6,171 nucleotides of DNA, taken from Anaerolineae bacterium (lineage in GTDB: Bacteria; Chloroflexota; Anaerolineae; UBA1429). Positions 1 through 6,171 of the stretch are shown piece by piece. Under the pieces are notes generated by a model. That model made no database searches. It was not told where the DNA came from and saw only the letters and a list, made by a program, of their open reading frames with translations. Position 1 is the first letter of the stretch. The number at the start of each line of letters is the position of its first letter. Location of the stretch: positions 1-6,171 of the forward strand of contig JAFGLK010000582.1 in the NCBI GenBank assembly GCA_016928125.1. The letters run 5' to 3'. The position numbers and the translations under genes were made by a program.

Positions 1-45
1 CCGCCGTTCTGTGTATGTTCTGATCCAGTTACCTACTACGGGCAT
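1..45 (-). CDS. Start of an unidentified gene, cut by the left window edge
   Basis: Only the first 15 codons are visible, reading MPVVGNWIRTYTERR with no stop before the edge. The start is chosen because the ATG at 45-43 is preceded by GGGAGG (57-52) at a 6-nt spacing, a near-ideal ribosome binding site, and an extended -10 promoter lies about 60 nt further upstream on the same strand. The gene is separated from the upstream transporter gene by a terminator-like hairpin, so it looks like the start of a new transcription unit. Fifteen residues are too few to recognise a family, and no function is proposed. The call rests on the promoter, RBS and open frame being in the right order; a chance frame of this length is possible. 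Confidence 0.5.
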   Translation of the reverse strand, partial: MPVVGNWIRTYTERR

Positions 46-105
46 CGCCGTCCTCCCTTGCTACGACCTTCTGCATTGCGCCGGAGCTCCAGGCGCCACA
101 GATCC

Positions 106-114
106 ATTATAGCA
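106..114 (-). promoter_or_regulatory. Extended -10 promoter (TGC-TATAAT)
   Basis: The minus strand carries a perfect TATAAT hexamer (111-106) preceded by TGC, giving the TGn extended -10 element. At 16-18 nt upstream there is no recognisable -35 box (TACCAC or similar), which is tolerated by extended -10 promoters. Transcription would start near position 99 and leave a leader of about 55 nt before the ATG at 45. That leader contains a compact GC-rich hairpin (stem GCGCC/GGCGC, about 98-80). The promoter lies between the transporter's terminator-like hairpin and the start of the partial gene at the left edge. Confidence 0.55.
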
Positions 115-223
115 CCCTACTGTCAGGGGTGGTAGTCACACGCCCAGACTTGACCAAACACGGTCGACACCTTCCTCGGAGAGAGGCGTGAGGAGCCGTC
201 CCTGGTCAGGGCCTGGAATGAAG

Positions 224-250
224 CAGGCCTATGCTGATAGCACAGGCCTG
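224..250 (-). terminator. Terminator-like hairpin downstream of the OFA transporter
   Basis: Two 12-nt arms, 250-239 and 235-224, flank a 3-nt loop. On the minus strand all 12 positions pair, one as a G-U wobble; on the plus strand that position is an A-C mismatch, so the structure favours minus-strand RNA. It lies 67 nt past the transporter stop. The following tail (CTTCATTCC) is only moderately T-rich, so it may be a weak terminator or a 3'-end stabilising stem. No gene is visible in 46-316 apart from this hairpin and the promoter below it. Confidence 0.5.
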
Positions 251-316
251 GCTAGAGAACAGCGATACATGGCAGACATAGAGGCGCTGCCGGCCCCAGC
301 TGACAAGGCTAGGGCA

Positions 317-1603
317 TCAGACCATCTTGGCCTTGGGCGGCCTGAGCGTGACGCCGATGAGCGCCGCGACCAAGCAGGCAATCCCCGAGATGATGAACGC
401 GGGCAGCCAGTTCCTGGCGTCGCCAAAGGCTGCCGCCATGATCGGGCCCACGATGCCCCCCACACCATAGGCGGTGAACACCCAGCCATAGTTGCGGCCC
501 ACATTGGCCGATCCGAAGAGATCGGCGGTGGTGGTGGGGAACAGCGAAAAGTTTCCGCCAAAGTTAAAGCCAATGATCGTGGCCGCAAGGTAGAGCAAGG
601 GCTCGCTGCTTCCCATCCAGAAGAAGAGCAGCATGATCACGCCCTGCAGCGTGCACATCAGGATCAAGGCGCGCTTGCGCCCGATTCGATCGGAGAAGGT
701 GCCCCACAAGATGCGGCCGAGGCCGTTGGCGATCGAGTAGAAGACGGCCATCGCCGTGCCAGCCACGGCGCTGGCCTGGGCGGCGCTCATCCCGCCGCGC
801 TCCTGCAACGCCTCGATGCCAAAGAGCTTGATGATGCCGATGGTCATCAGGCCGGCCATGGACGAGAAGATGAACATCACCCAGATGCTGTAGAACTGCC
901 GTGTCTTGAGCATTTGCTGCGGCTCAAGGCTCAAGCCGCTGGTCGTGGCCGCGGCTCCACCCGTGACGGCCTTGGGCATCCAACCTGAAGGCAACCAGCC
1001 CGTTGGGCAAGTGACCATCCAGATCGAGCCGATAAGCACCATCACGGCAAAGATGACGCCGTACAGGATAAAGACGTTGAGCACACCCATCGTCGCGAGC
1101 AGATTGCCCCATTCGCCCGCGAGCTTGACCCAGATGAGCGCGCCGAAGCCGAACCCGGCCACAGCCAGCCCCGTGATGAGGCCCTTCTTGTCCGGGAACC
1201 AGCCGATGCCCGTGGCGATCGGGCAGACATAGGCGAGACCAATGCCTGCTCCGCCCACCAGCCCGATGAAGATGAGCTGATTGGCGAAATATCCGAACAG
1301 GCCATCGCCTAGAAGCCCGGCTAGCACATATCCGGCGCCCAACACGATGCCACCGGTGATCGCGACGGTACGCGGTCCCACTTTGGCCAGCCAACGCCCG
1401 GCCAGCACCATGACGATGGCAAAGGTCGCCAGCCCGACGGAGAAGATCGCCTGAGTCTGGGTCTTGGTAAAGTTGAAAGGAGCCTGGACGAGATATGGGG
1501 TAAAGACGCTCCAGGCATAGATGGCGCCGAGGCAGAGTTGGATGAGGATCGCCCCTACGACGACGAGCCACCGATTGAGCACTTTCTGTGCGGTCTGCGC
1601 CAT
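317..1603 (-). CDS. OFA-family MFS transporter (oxalate/formate antiporter-like), probable monocarboxylate carrier
   Basis: This is a 428-residue inner-membrane protein of the major facilitator superfamily, with about twelve hydrophobic segments (near 12-33, 50-70, 80-98, 105-128, 141-162, 174-197, 237-262, 277-300, 312-331, 335-358, 372-393 and 400-420) and a central loop at about 200-235. The N-terminus (NRWLVVVGAILIQLCLGAIY) and the GRILWGTFSDRIGRKR loop after segment 8 are typical of the OFA family, whose founder OxlT exchanges oxalate for formate. Arg297 in segment 8 aligns plausibly with OxlT Arg272. The segment 11 motif reads TAYGVGG, with Tyr379 where OxlT has the essential Lys355, so oxalate transport is doubtful. 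The gene follows acs, which points to acetate, lactate or a similar monocarboxylate as substrate (inference). The start is supported by GGGGGAGA about 7 nt before the ATG. No specific gene symbol is justified. Confidence 0.9.
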   Translation of the reverse strand: MAQTAQKVLNRWLVVVGAILIQLCLGAIYAWSVFTPYLVQAPFNFTKTQTQAIFSVGLATFAIVMVLAGRWLAKVGPRTVAITGGIVLGAGYVLAGLLGDGLFGYFANQLIFIGLVGGAGIGLAYVCPIATGIGWFPDKKGLITGLAVAGFGFGALIWVKLAGEWGNLLATMGVLNVFILYGVIFAVMVLIGSIWMVTCPTGWLPSGWMPKAVTGGAAATTSGLSLEPQQMLKTRQFYSIWVMFIFSSMAGLMTIGIIKLFGIEALQERGGMSAAQASAVAGTAMAVFYSIANGLGRILWGTFSDRIGRKRALILMCTLQGVIMLLFFWMGSSEPLLYLAATIIGFNFGGNFSLFPTTTADLFGSANVGRNYGWVFTAYGVGGIVGPIMAAAFGDARNWLPAFIISGIACLVAALIGVTLRPPKAKMV

Positions 1604-1642
1604 GATCGGTTCTCCCCCTGTGATGAGTGGATGGAAGATGGT

Positions 1643-1686
1643 AAGAAGAACAAGGCGCGCTTCCCTATGCGTTGGGAAGCGCGCCT
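1643..1686 (-). terminator. Strong intrinsic terminator of acs
   Basis: Reading the minus strand, AGGCGCGCTTCCC (1686-1674 is its complement arm) pairs perfectly with the arm at 1665-1653, giving a 13-bp GC-rich stem with an 8-nt loop (1673-1666). It is followed at once by a T-rich tail (TTGTTCTTCTT, about 1654-1644). The stem begins 12 nt after the acs stop codon. The plus strand has no T-run after the hairpin, so it acts in the acs direction only. It sits between acs and the transporter gene, limiting read-through into the latter. Confidence 0.88.
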
Positions 1687-1698
1687 CGTGAGTCGAAG

Positions 1699-3657
<1,959 letters not shown>

Positions 3658-3741
3658 TGTGCAAACTCCTTCTCTGATGTTTCGGCCAGGAGGCTGACCC
3701 ACGCGTTGGGGCCTATGGGAATCTACCATTCCTACTCGACC

Positions 3742-3769
3742 AGCCGACTGGAAGCGCACCCAGCCGGCT
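3742..3769 (-). promoter_or_regulatory. Hairpin in the acs leader RNA
   Basis: On the minus strand AGCCGGCTGG (3769-3760) pairs with CCAGTCGGCT (3751-3742) across an 8-nt loop, giving ten base pairs with one G-U wobble. It lies about 40 nt into the predicted leader and about 85 nt before the acs ATG. No T-run follows, so it is not an ordinary terminator. It may be a leader stability or protein-binding element. It matches no riboswitch class I recognise. Confidence 0.5.
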
Positions 3770-3817
3770 CTCTTGTGGCGCAGATAGACGCCTGCGGATC
3801 GAATTACGCCGACCCCT

Positions 3818-3847
3818 AATCTACCAGAAGAGGTAAGGTTTTGTCAA
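3818..3847 (-). promoter_or_regulatory. Sigma-70-like promoter of acs
   Basis: On the minus strand a perfect TTGACA -35 box (3847-3842) is followed by an 18-nt spacer and TAGATT (3823-3818), which matches four of six positions of the -10 consensus. Transcription would start near 3811, giving a leader of about 150 nt before the acs ATG. The stretch upstream of the -35 box (about 3848-3900) is AT-rich compared with the rest of the window, as expected for an UP element or regulator sites. No other promoter of similar quality is visible in the gap 3658-4031. Confidence 0.7.
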
Positions 3848-3853
3848 ATGCGA

Positions 3854-3865
3854 TTTCCTAGGAAA
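3854..3865. promoter_or_regulatory. 12-bp palindrome next to the acs -35 box, candidate operator
   Basis: TTTCCTAGGAAA is a perfect inverted repeat ending 6 bp upstream of the -35 hexamer. Its position suits a dimeric transcription factor that either activates or blocks RNA polymerase. It is surrounded by three copies of AATGC on the plus strand (3847, 3866 and 3878). No regulator gene is present in the window, so the binding protein is unknown. The site is seen directly; its role is inferred. Confidence 0.45.
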
Positions 3866-3869
3866 AATG

Positions 3870-4031
3870 CCAATATCAATGCGAAAGCCAAGCAAACGAA
3901 AACGATCAGAAGCTGAGCATAAGCGAGTACTCAAGCCTCGGAGCGAGAGTTGCGTGCAGGGACGCTCGTACGACGCGCAGCCTCACCAGAGTCTGCGGCG
4001 TCTCGTTCCCGCTGCCGGGTCAGGAATGGGA
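3870..4031. other. Non-coding spacer upstream of the acs promoter region
   Basis: This is the right half of the gap between the methyltransferase stop and acs. No supported gene, RNA gene or clear terminator is visible. There is a small palindrome TCGTACGA (about 3966-3973) and a few short GC stems, none with a T-run, so the end of the methyltransferase transcript is not obvious. A plus-strand frame starting at 3867 runs through it but is judged spurious because it continues antisense through the methyltransferase gene. Confidence 0.5.
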
Positions 4032-4868
4032 TCATCCACACCCAATGTGCTGGAAGATGCAGAGATAGTGGTCGCCCAGCCAGCGCCACGGCAATCGCTG
4101 AGCCTGCTTGAGCTCCCAGGATGCAAGGCGCTTAAACTCAGCCGGATGCCGATCCACCAGTTCGCCCAGATAGGGAGGCGGCAGGAGCACGCCGATGCCC
4201 ACGGTGGCGCGGTGCCGAAAGCTGGGAGCAAACTCCCTCCGAAGTCGCGCCGGAGATGGATACCAGACACGCACCCGCTCACCCCCACCGGCATGGGCCT
4301 CTGCGCCCGCGCGCCAGCGTCGCAAAGCTGTCTTGGGCTGCAGATGCAGGAGGTGCCAGGCGATCTCCCAGGCGCAGAGCGGATTCATGAGCACCACACA
4401 CACATGGGCACCAGCCACTGTATGGTGGCTCAGGGTCTGCACTAGTGCGCGGCGGTCGGGGAGGCAGTTCAGCGCGCCGAAATTGGAAAACACAACGTTG
4501 TATGTGTTGGCCCAGACGTGAGCCGTGCCCGCGGTGTCTGGAGCTGCCAGGTCAAGCAGGGCGAAAGTGATGCGCTCGTCGAGGCCGGCCCGCGCCGCCT
4601 TGGCGCGGGCAATCTTCAGCATGGCCGCGGATATATCCGTCGCCACGACGCGCACGCCGCGCTGTGCCAGCCAGATAGCATCCTCGCCAGTGCCACAGCC
4701 CAACTCGAGCACTCGCTGTCCAGGCGCAACGAGCGAGGCCAGCCGAGCCCGGACGGCCTCGCGCAGCCAGCGCCCCAGGCGCGTGTGGGTAAAGGTCGCA
4801 TCATAGCTCCCGGCGGCGGCATCGAACGCGGGAGGTGACCACTGGGGCTCAAGGCCAGTGCGACTCAT
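4032..4868 (-). CDS. Class I SAM-dependent methyltransferase, substrate unknown
   Basis: This 278-residue soluble protein has a Rossmann-like methyltransferase domain. An FDAAAGSYD lead-in (15-23) is followed by motif I VLELGCGTGED (53-63), which binds S-adenosylmethionine, an acidic residue at the end of strand 2 (Asp78 in VVATDIS) for the ribose hydroxyls, Asp106 in the LLDLAAP stretch, and SNFGALNCLPD (128-138) at the post-II position. The C-terminal half (about 165-278) is rich in Trp, Arg and Leu and probably forms the substrate-specific cap; I do not recognise it. The closest superfamily is the UbiE/type 11 group, which acts mainly on small molecules, but that does not reveal the substrate. 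AAAGGA lies 6 nt before the ATG, and the gene starts 42 nt after the alaX stop, so the two are probably co-transcribed. Confidence 0.88.
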   Translation of the reverse strand: MSRTGLEPQWSPPAFDAAAGSYDATFTHTRLGRWLREAVRARLASLVAPGQRVLELGCGTGEDAIWLAQRGVRVVATDISAAMLKIARAKAARAGLDERITFALLDLAAPDTAGTAHVWANTYNVVFSNFGALNCLPDRRALVQTLSHHTVAGAHVCVVLMNPLCAWEIAWHLLHLQPKTALRRWRAGAEAHAGGGERVRVWYPSPARLRREFAPSFRHRATVGIGVLLPPPYLGELVDRHPAEFKRLASWELKQAQRLPWRWLGDHYLCIFQHIGCG

Positions 4869-4910
4869 GCACAGTCCTTTCGGATAGGGCCAACCTGCAA
4901 GCGCTGAAGA

Positions 4911-5627
4911 TCATGCATCCAGAGCGATGTGTAGGCGCTTGTTGATGCGCCCCTTGCTCTCATAGCGCACCACCCGCACAGGCCCAACCTCGCGTGTATT
5001 GGCCACGTGCGTGCCGCCATCGGCTTGCAGGTCAAGCCCCACGATCTCCACCACCCGCACCTCGGTGATCCCTTCGGGCAGCAGGTTGATCTTGGTGCGG
5101 ATCAGATCGGGGATCTGAAACGCCTCCGCGCGGGGCAGAATGTCGACGCGCACCTCGTGTGCCCGCTGAATCTCGACGTTGACCCTTTCCTCGATCTCCT
5201 GCACCAGCTCTTTGTGCAGCGTCTCAAACTCGAAATCCATCCGCCCGGCCAGCGGCTCCATGTTACCGCCCGTGACCTGGGCGCCATAGTCGCGCCAGAC
5301 GACGCCGCAGAGCACGTGCAGGGCCGTGTGGGTGCGCATCAGCCTATAGCGAGGCTCCCAGTCGATCTCGCCCGCCACCCGGGCCCCCACGGCCGGGAGT
5401 TGCTCTCCAGCGACCCAGTGCAGGACGTGCTCGCCCTGGCGGCTCACGCGCTCTATGGCGAACTCGATGCCGCCCGCGCGCAGGAGACCCACATCATGGG
5501 GCTGTCCGCCACCCCCAGGATAGTAGGCCGTGCGGTCCAGGCGCAACGCACGGCCTTCGACGACATCCAGCACCGTCGCATCGAACCCGCGGAGATAGCT
5601 ATCTCGTTGGTACAGCAGTTCCGTCAT
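4911..5627 (-). CDS. alaX: Alanyl-tRNA editing protein AlaX (AlaX-M type)
   Basis: This free-standing relative of the AlaRS editing domain deacylates tRNA(Ala) wrongly charged with Ser (or Gly) in the cytosol. It has 238 residues. An N-terminal barrel domain carries the Gly-rich AYYPGGGGQPHD motif (34-45). The C-terminal editing domain carries HTALH (100-104), giving two zinc-ligand His residues, and DGGTHVANT (203-211) with the third His (207). Asp203 stands where AlaRS has the zinc-ligand Cys of CGGTH. No aminoacylation domain or C-Ala domain is present, and its length fits the medium AlaX class. The ATG at 5627 has GGAGG 5 nt upstream and gives the usual family start (MTELLY); an in-frame ATG at 5639, with AGGAG 7 nt upstream, would add four residues and is equally possible. 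It lies downstream of the desulfurase/DUF3343 pair and 42 nt before a methyltransferase. Confidence 0.9.
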   Translation of the reverse strand: MTELLYQRDSYLRGFDATVLDVVEGRALRLDRTAYYPGGGGQPHDVGLLRAGGIEFAIERVSRQGEHVLHWVAGEQLPAVGARVAGEIDWEPRYRLMRTHTALHVLCGVVWRDYGAQVTGGNMEPLAGRMDFEFETLHKELVQEIEERVNVEIQRAHEVRVDILPRAEAFQIPDLIRTKINLLPEGITEVRVVEIVGLDLQADGGTHVANTREVGPVRVVRYESKGRINKRLHIALDA

Positions 5628-5656
5628 CGCATCCTCCATGCACACGCTCCTGGATC

Positions 5657-5728
5657 CGGGCCCGGAGCGCCCGGAAGCCCAGGGCGGGAGGGGCTCGCCG
5701 ACACGCCCTTGGGCGTCGCTCGGGCCCG
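5657..5728 (-). promoter_or_regulatory. GC-rich structured spacer between DUF3343 gene and alaX
   Basis: Nearly the whole gap can fold. CGGGCCCGAGCG (5728-5717) is complementary to the stretch 5669-5657 with a single bulged G, closing a loop of about 47 nt. A competing hairpin forms between CGACGCCC (5718-5711) and GGGCGTGTCG (5708-5699). The two structures share bases, so they are alternatives. The outer stem ends about 30 nt before the alaX ATG. No T-run follows either stem, so a simple terminator is unlikely. A role in mRNA processing or in setting alaX expression relative to the upstream pair is possible. Confidence 0.45.
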
Positions 5729-5737
5729 AAAAGGGTA

Positions 5738-5965
5738 CTACTCCAGGCGATGAATCCCGGCCGTGTCCACTCGCGCGTTCTCCAGTATGTCCCTGATCTC
5801 CTCGGCCTGAGGCCACGCAAAGCGTAACGAGATGCCGCAGTTGCTCGACAGCTGCCGTGGCACCGGGATGAGTTTGCAGGGGATTCCCGCTCCCTTGAGA
5901 AGCTTTTCAGCACGTAGGACAGCCGAGGTGGTGTGAAACAGCACGACCCCATATTCTTCGCTCAT
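5738..5965 (-). CDS. DUF3343 protein, putative sulfur/selenium carrier
   Basis: This small soluble protein of 75 residues matches the DUF3343 (Se/S carrier-like) family. The visible signature is VVLFHTTSAVLRAEKLLK (7-24), Cys30 in GIPCKLIPVPRQLSSNCGI, and the conserved CGISLRF stretch (43-49) with Cys43, the residue proposed to carry persulfide or selenide. Proteins of this family are small, so the gene is complete. The ATG at 5965 overlaps the TGA of the upstream cysteine desulfurase gene (ATGA), implying translational coupling and matched amounts of the two proteins; a GAGAGG motif lies about 11 nt upstream. A longer frame starting at 6112 is rejected because it overlaps the desulfurase coding sequence. 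The inferred job is to accept sulfur or selenium from the neighbouring desulfurase; the family's biochemistry is largely unproven. Confidence 0.85.
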   Translation of the reverse strand: MSEEYGVVLFHTTSAVLRAEKLLKGAGIPCKLIPVPRQLSSNCGISLRFAWPQAEEIRDILENARVDTAGIHRLE

Positions 5966-6171
5966 GGCGCCACGATCCTCTCCACCGCGGAGATCGTCGC
6001 CGCGATTTCGTCCAACGTTGTCAAAGGCCCGGGCGCCAGGCGCACAGTGCCCTCGGGAAAGGTGCCAATGGTGCGATGAGCCGCTGGCGCACAGTGCAGC
6101 CCCACACGGCACAGAATCTCGTACTCCTCATCCAGTTGAAAGCCGACATCCGAGACTCGCCAGCCCTCGGC
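5962..6171 (-). CDS. Cysteine desulfurase / class V aminotransferase, C-terminal part only (5' end outside window)
   Basis: The last 69 residues are visible in a frame open to the right edge, ending VERIVAP and TGA at 5964-5962. The stretch VGLHCAPAAHRTIGTFPEGT carries the Cys (residue 27 of the fragment) that corresponds to the catalytic persulfide cysteine of SufS-type desulfurases (GHHCA motif), followed by the family's TVRLAP segment and a C-terminal helix. PLP-dependent enzymes of this group convert cysteine to alanine and enzyme-bound persulfide. The form of the tail resembles the desulfurase-family subgroup found beside selenium and molybdenum hydroxylase maturation genes in some Firmicutes (from memory). 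The PLP lysine lies outside the window. Its stop overlaps the DUF3343 start, so the two products probably work together. Confidence 0.88.
   Translation of the reverse strand, partial: AEGWRVSDVGFQLDEEYEILCRVGLHCAPAAHRTIGTFPEGTVRLAPGPLTTLDEIAATISAVERIVAP

Noticed and set aside
36..107. Short minus-strand frame of 23 codons beginning at the -10 box (MDLWRL...)
   Set aside because: Its ATG overlaps the promoter -10 element, it has no RBS, and it would start upstream of the predicted transcript start.
188..988. Plus-strand frame of 266 codons
   Set aside because: It lies mostly antisense to the well-supported OFA transporter, has low-complexity His/Gly/Asp/Ala composition typical of the reverse of a GC-rich gene, and has no family features.
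3658..3759. In-frame upstream starts for acs (3759 GTG and 3729 ATG)
   Set aside because: Neither has a properly spaced RBS, the added residues do not resemble Acs N-termini, and the ATG at 3657 has AGAAGGAG at 8 nt.
3867..4445. Plus-strand frame of 192 codons starting in the acs upstream gap, with AGGA close to the ATG
   Set aside because: The AGGA is only about 4 nt from the ATG and belongs to the palindrome; most of the frame is antisense to the methyltransferase, and the translation has no recognisable domain.
5628..5737. T-box riboswitch in front of alaX
   Set aside because: The spacer is too short and lacks the conserved T-box sequence and a T-run terminator.
5007..5753. Plus-strand frame of 248 codons
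   Set aside because: It is antisense to alaX across its whole editing domain; its His/Leu/Asp-rich translation shows no domain.
5966..6112. N-terminal extension of the DUF3343 gene to an ATG at 6112
   Set aside because: The extra 49 residues overlap the desulfurase C-terminus in another frame, while the ATG at 5965 gives the standard DUF3343 length and an ATGA overlap.

Overview
The window comes from a bacterial chromosome with moderately high GC. Strong Shine-Dalgarno sites, sigma-70-like promoters and intrinsic terminators support a bacterium. The gene content (cysteine desulfurase with a DUF3343 protein, an archaeal/anaerobe-type AlaX, Acs with an OFA-family transporter) fits an anaerobic or facultative lineage. 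Chloroflexota is a possible guess, but nothing in the sequence fixes the phylum. All supported genes are on the minus strand, so transcription runs from right to left; the long plus-strand frames are antisense shadows.

Right part (about 4032-6171), in transcription order: the 3' end of a class V aminotransferase/cysteine desulfurase (5962-6171, cut by the window edge), a 75-residue DUF3343 putative S/Se carrier that overlaps it by ATGA (5738-5965), a structured GC-rich spacer of about 110 nt, an AlaX alanyl-tRNA editing protein (4911-5627), and a class I SAM-dependent methyltransferase (4032-4868). Spacing suggests one operon whose promoter lies outside the window. The first two genes are plausibly a persulfide donor and its carrier; the last two have no obvious shared pathway.

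Middle (1604-4031): a non-coding stretch of about 370 nt holds a good promoter, a 12-bp palindrome beside the -35 box and a leader hairpin. They precede acs, a complete AMP-forming acetyl-CoA synthetase (1699-3657), which is followed by a strong intrinsic terminator.

Left part (1-1603): an OFA-family MFS carrier (317-1603) lies just after the acs terminator. It probably imports or exchanges a small monocarboxylate for Acs, though its substrate is unproven. After it come a terminator-like hairpin, an extended -10 promoter, and the first 15 codons of a further gene that runs off the left edge.
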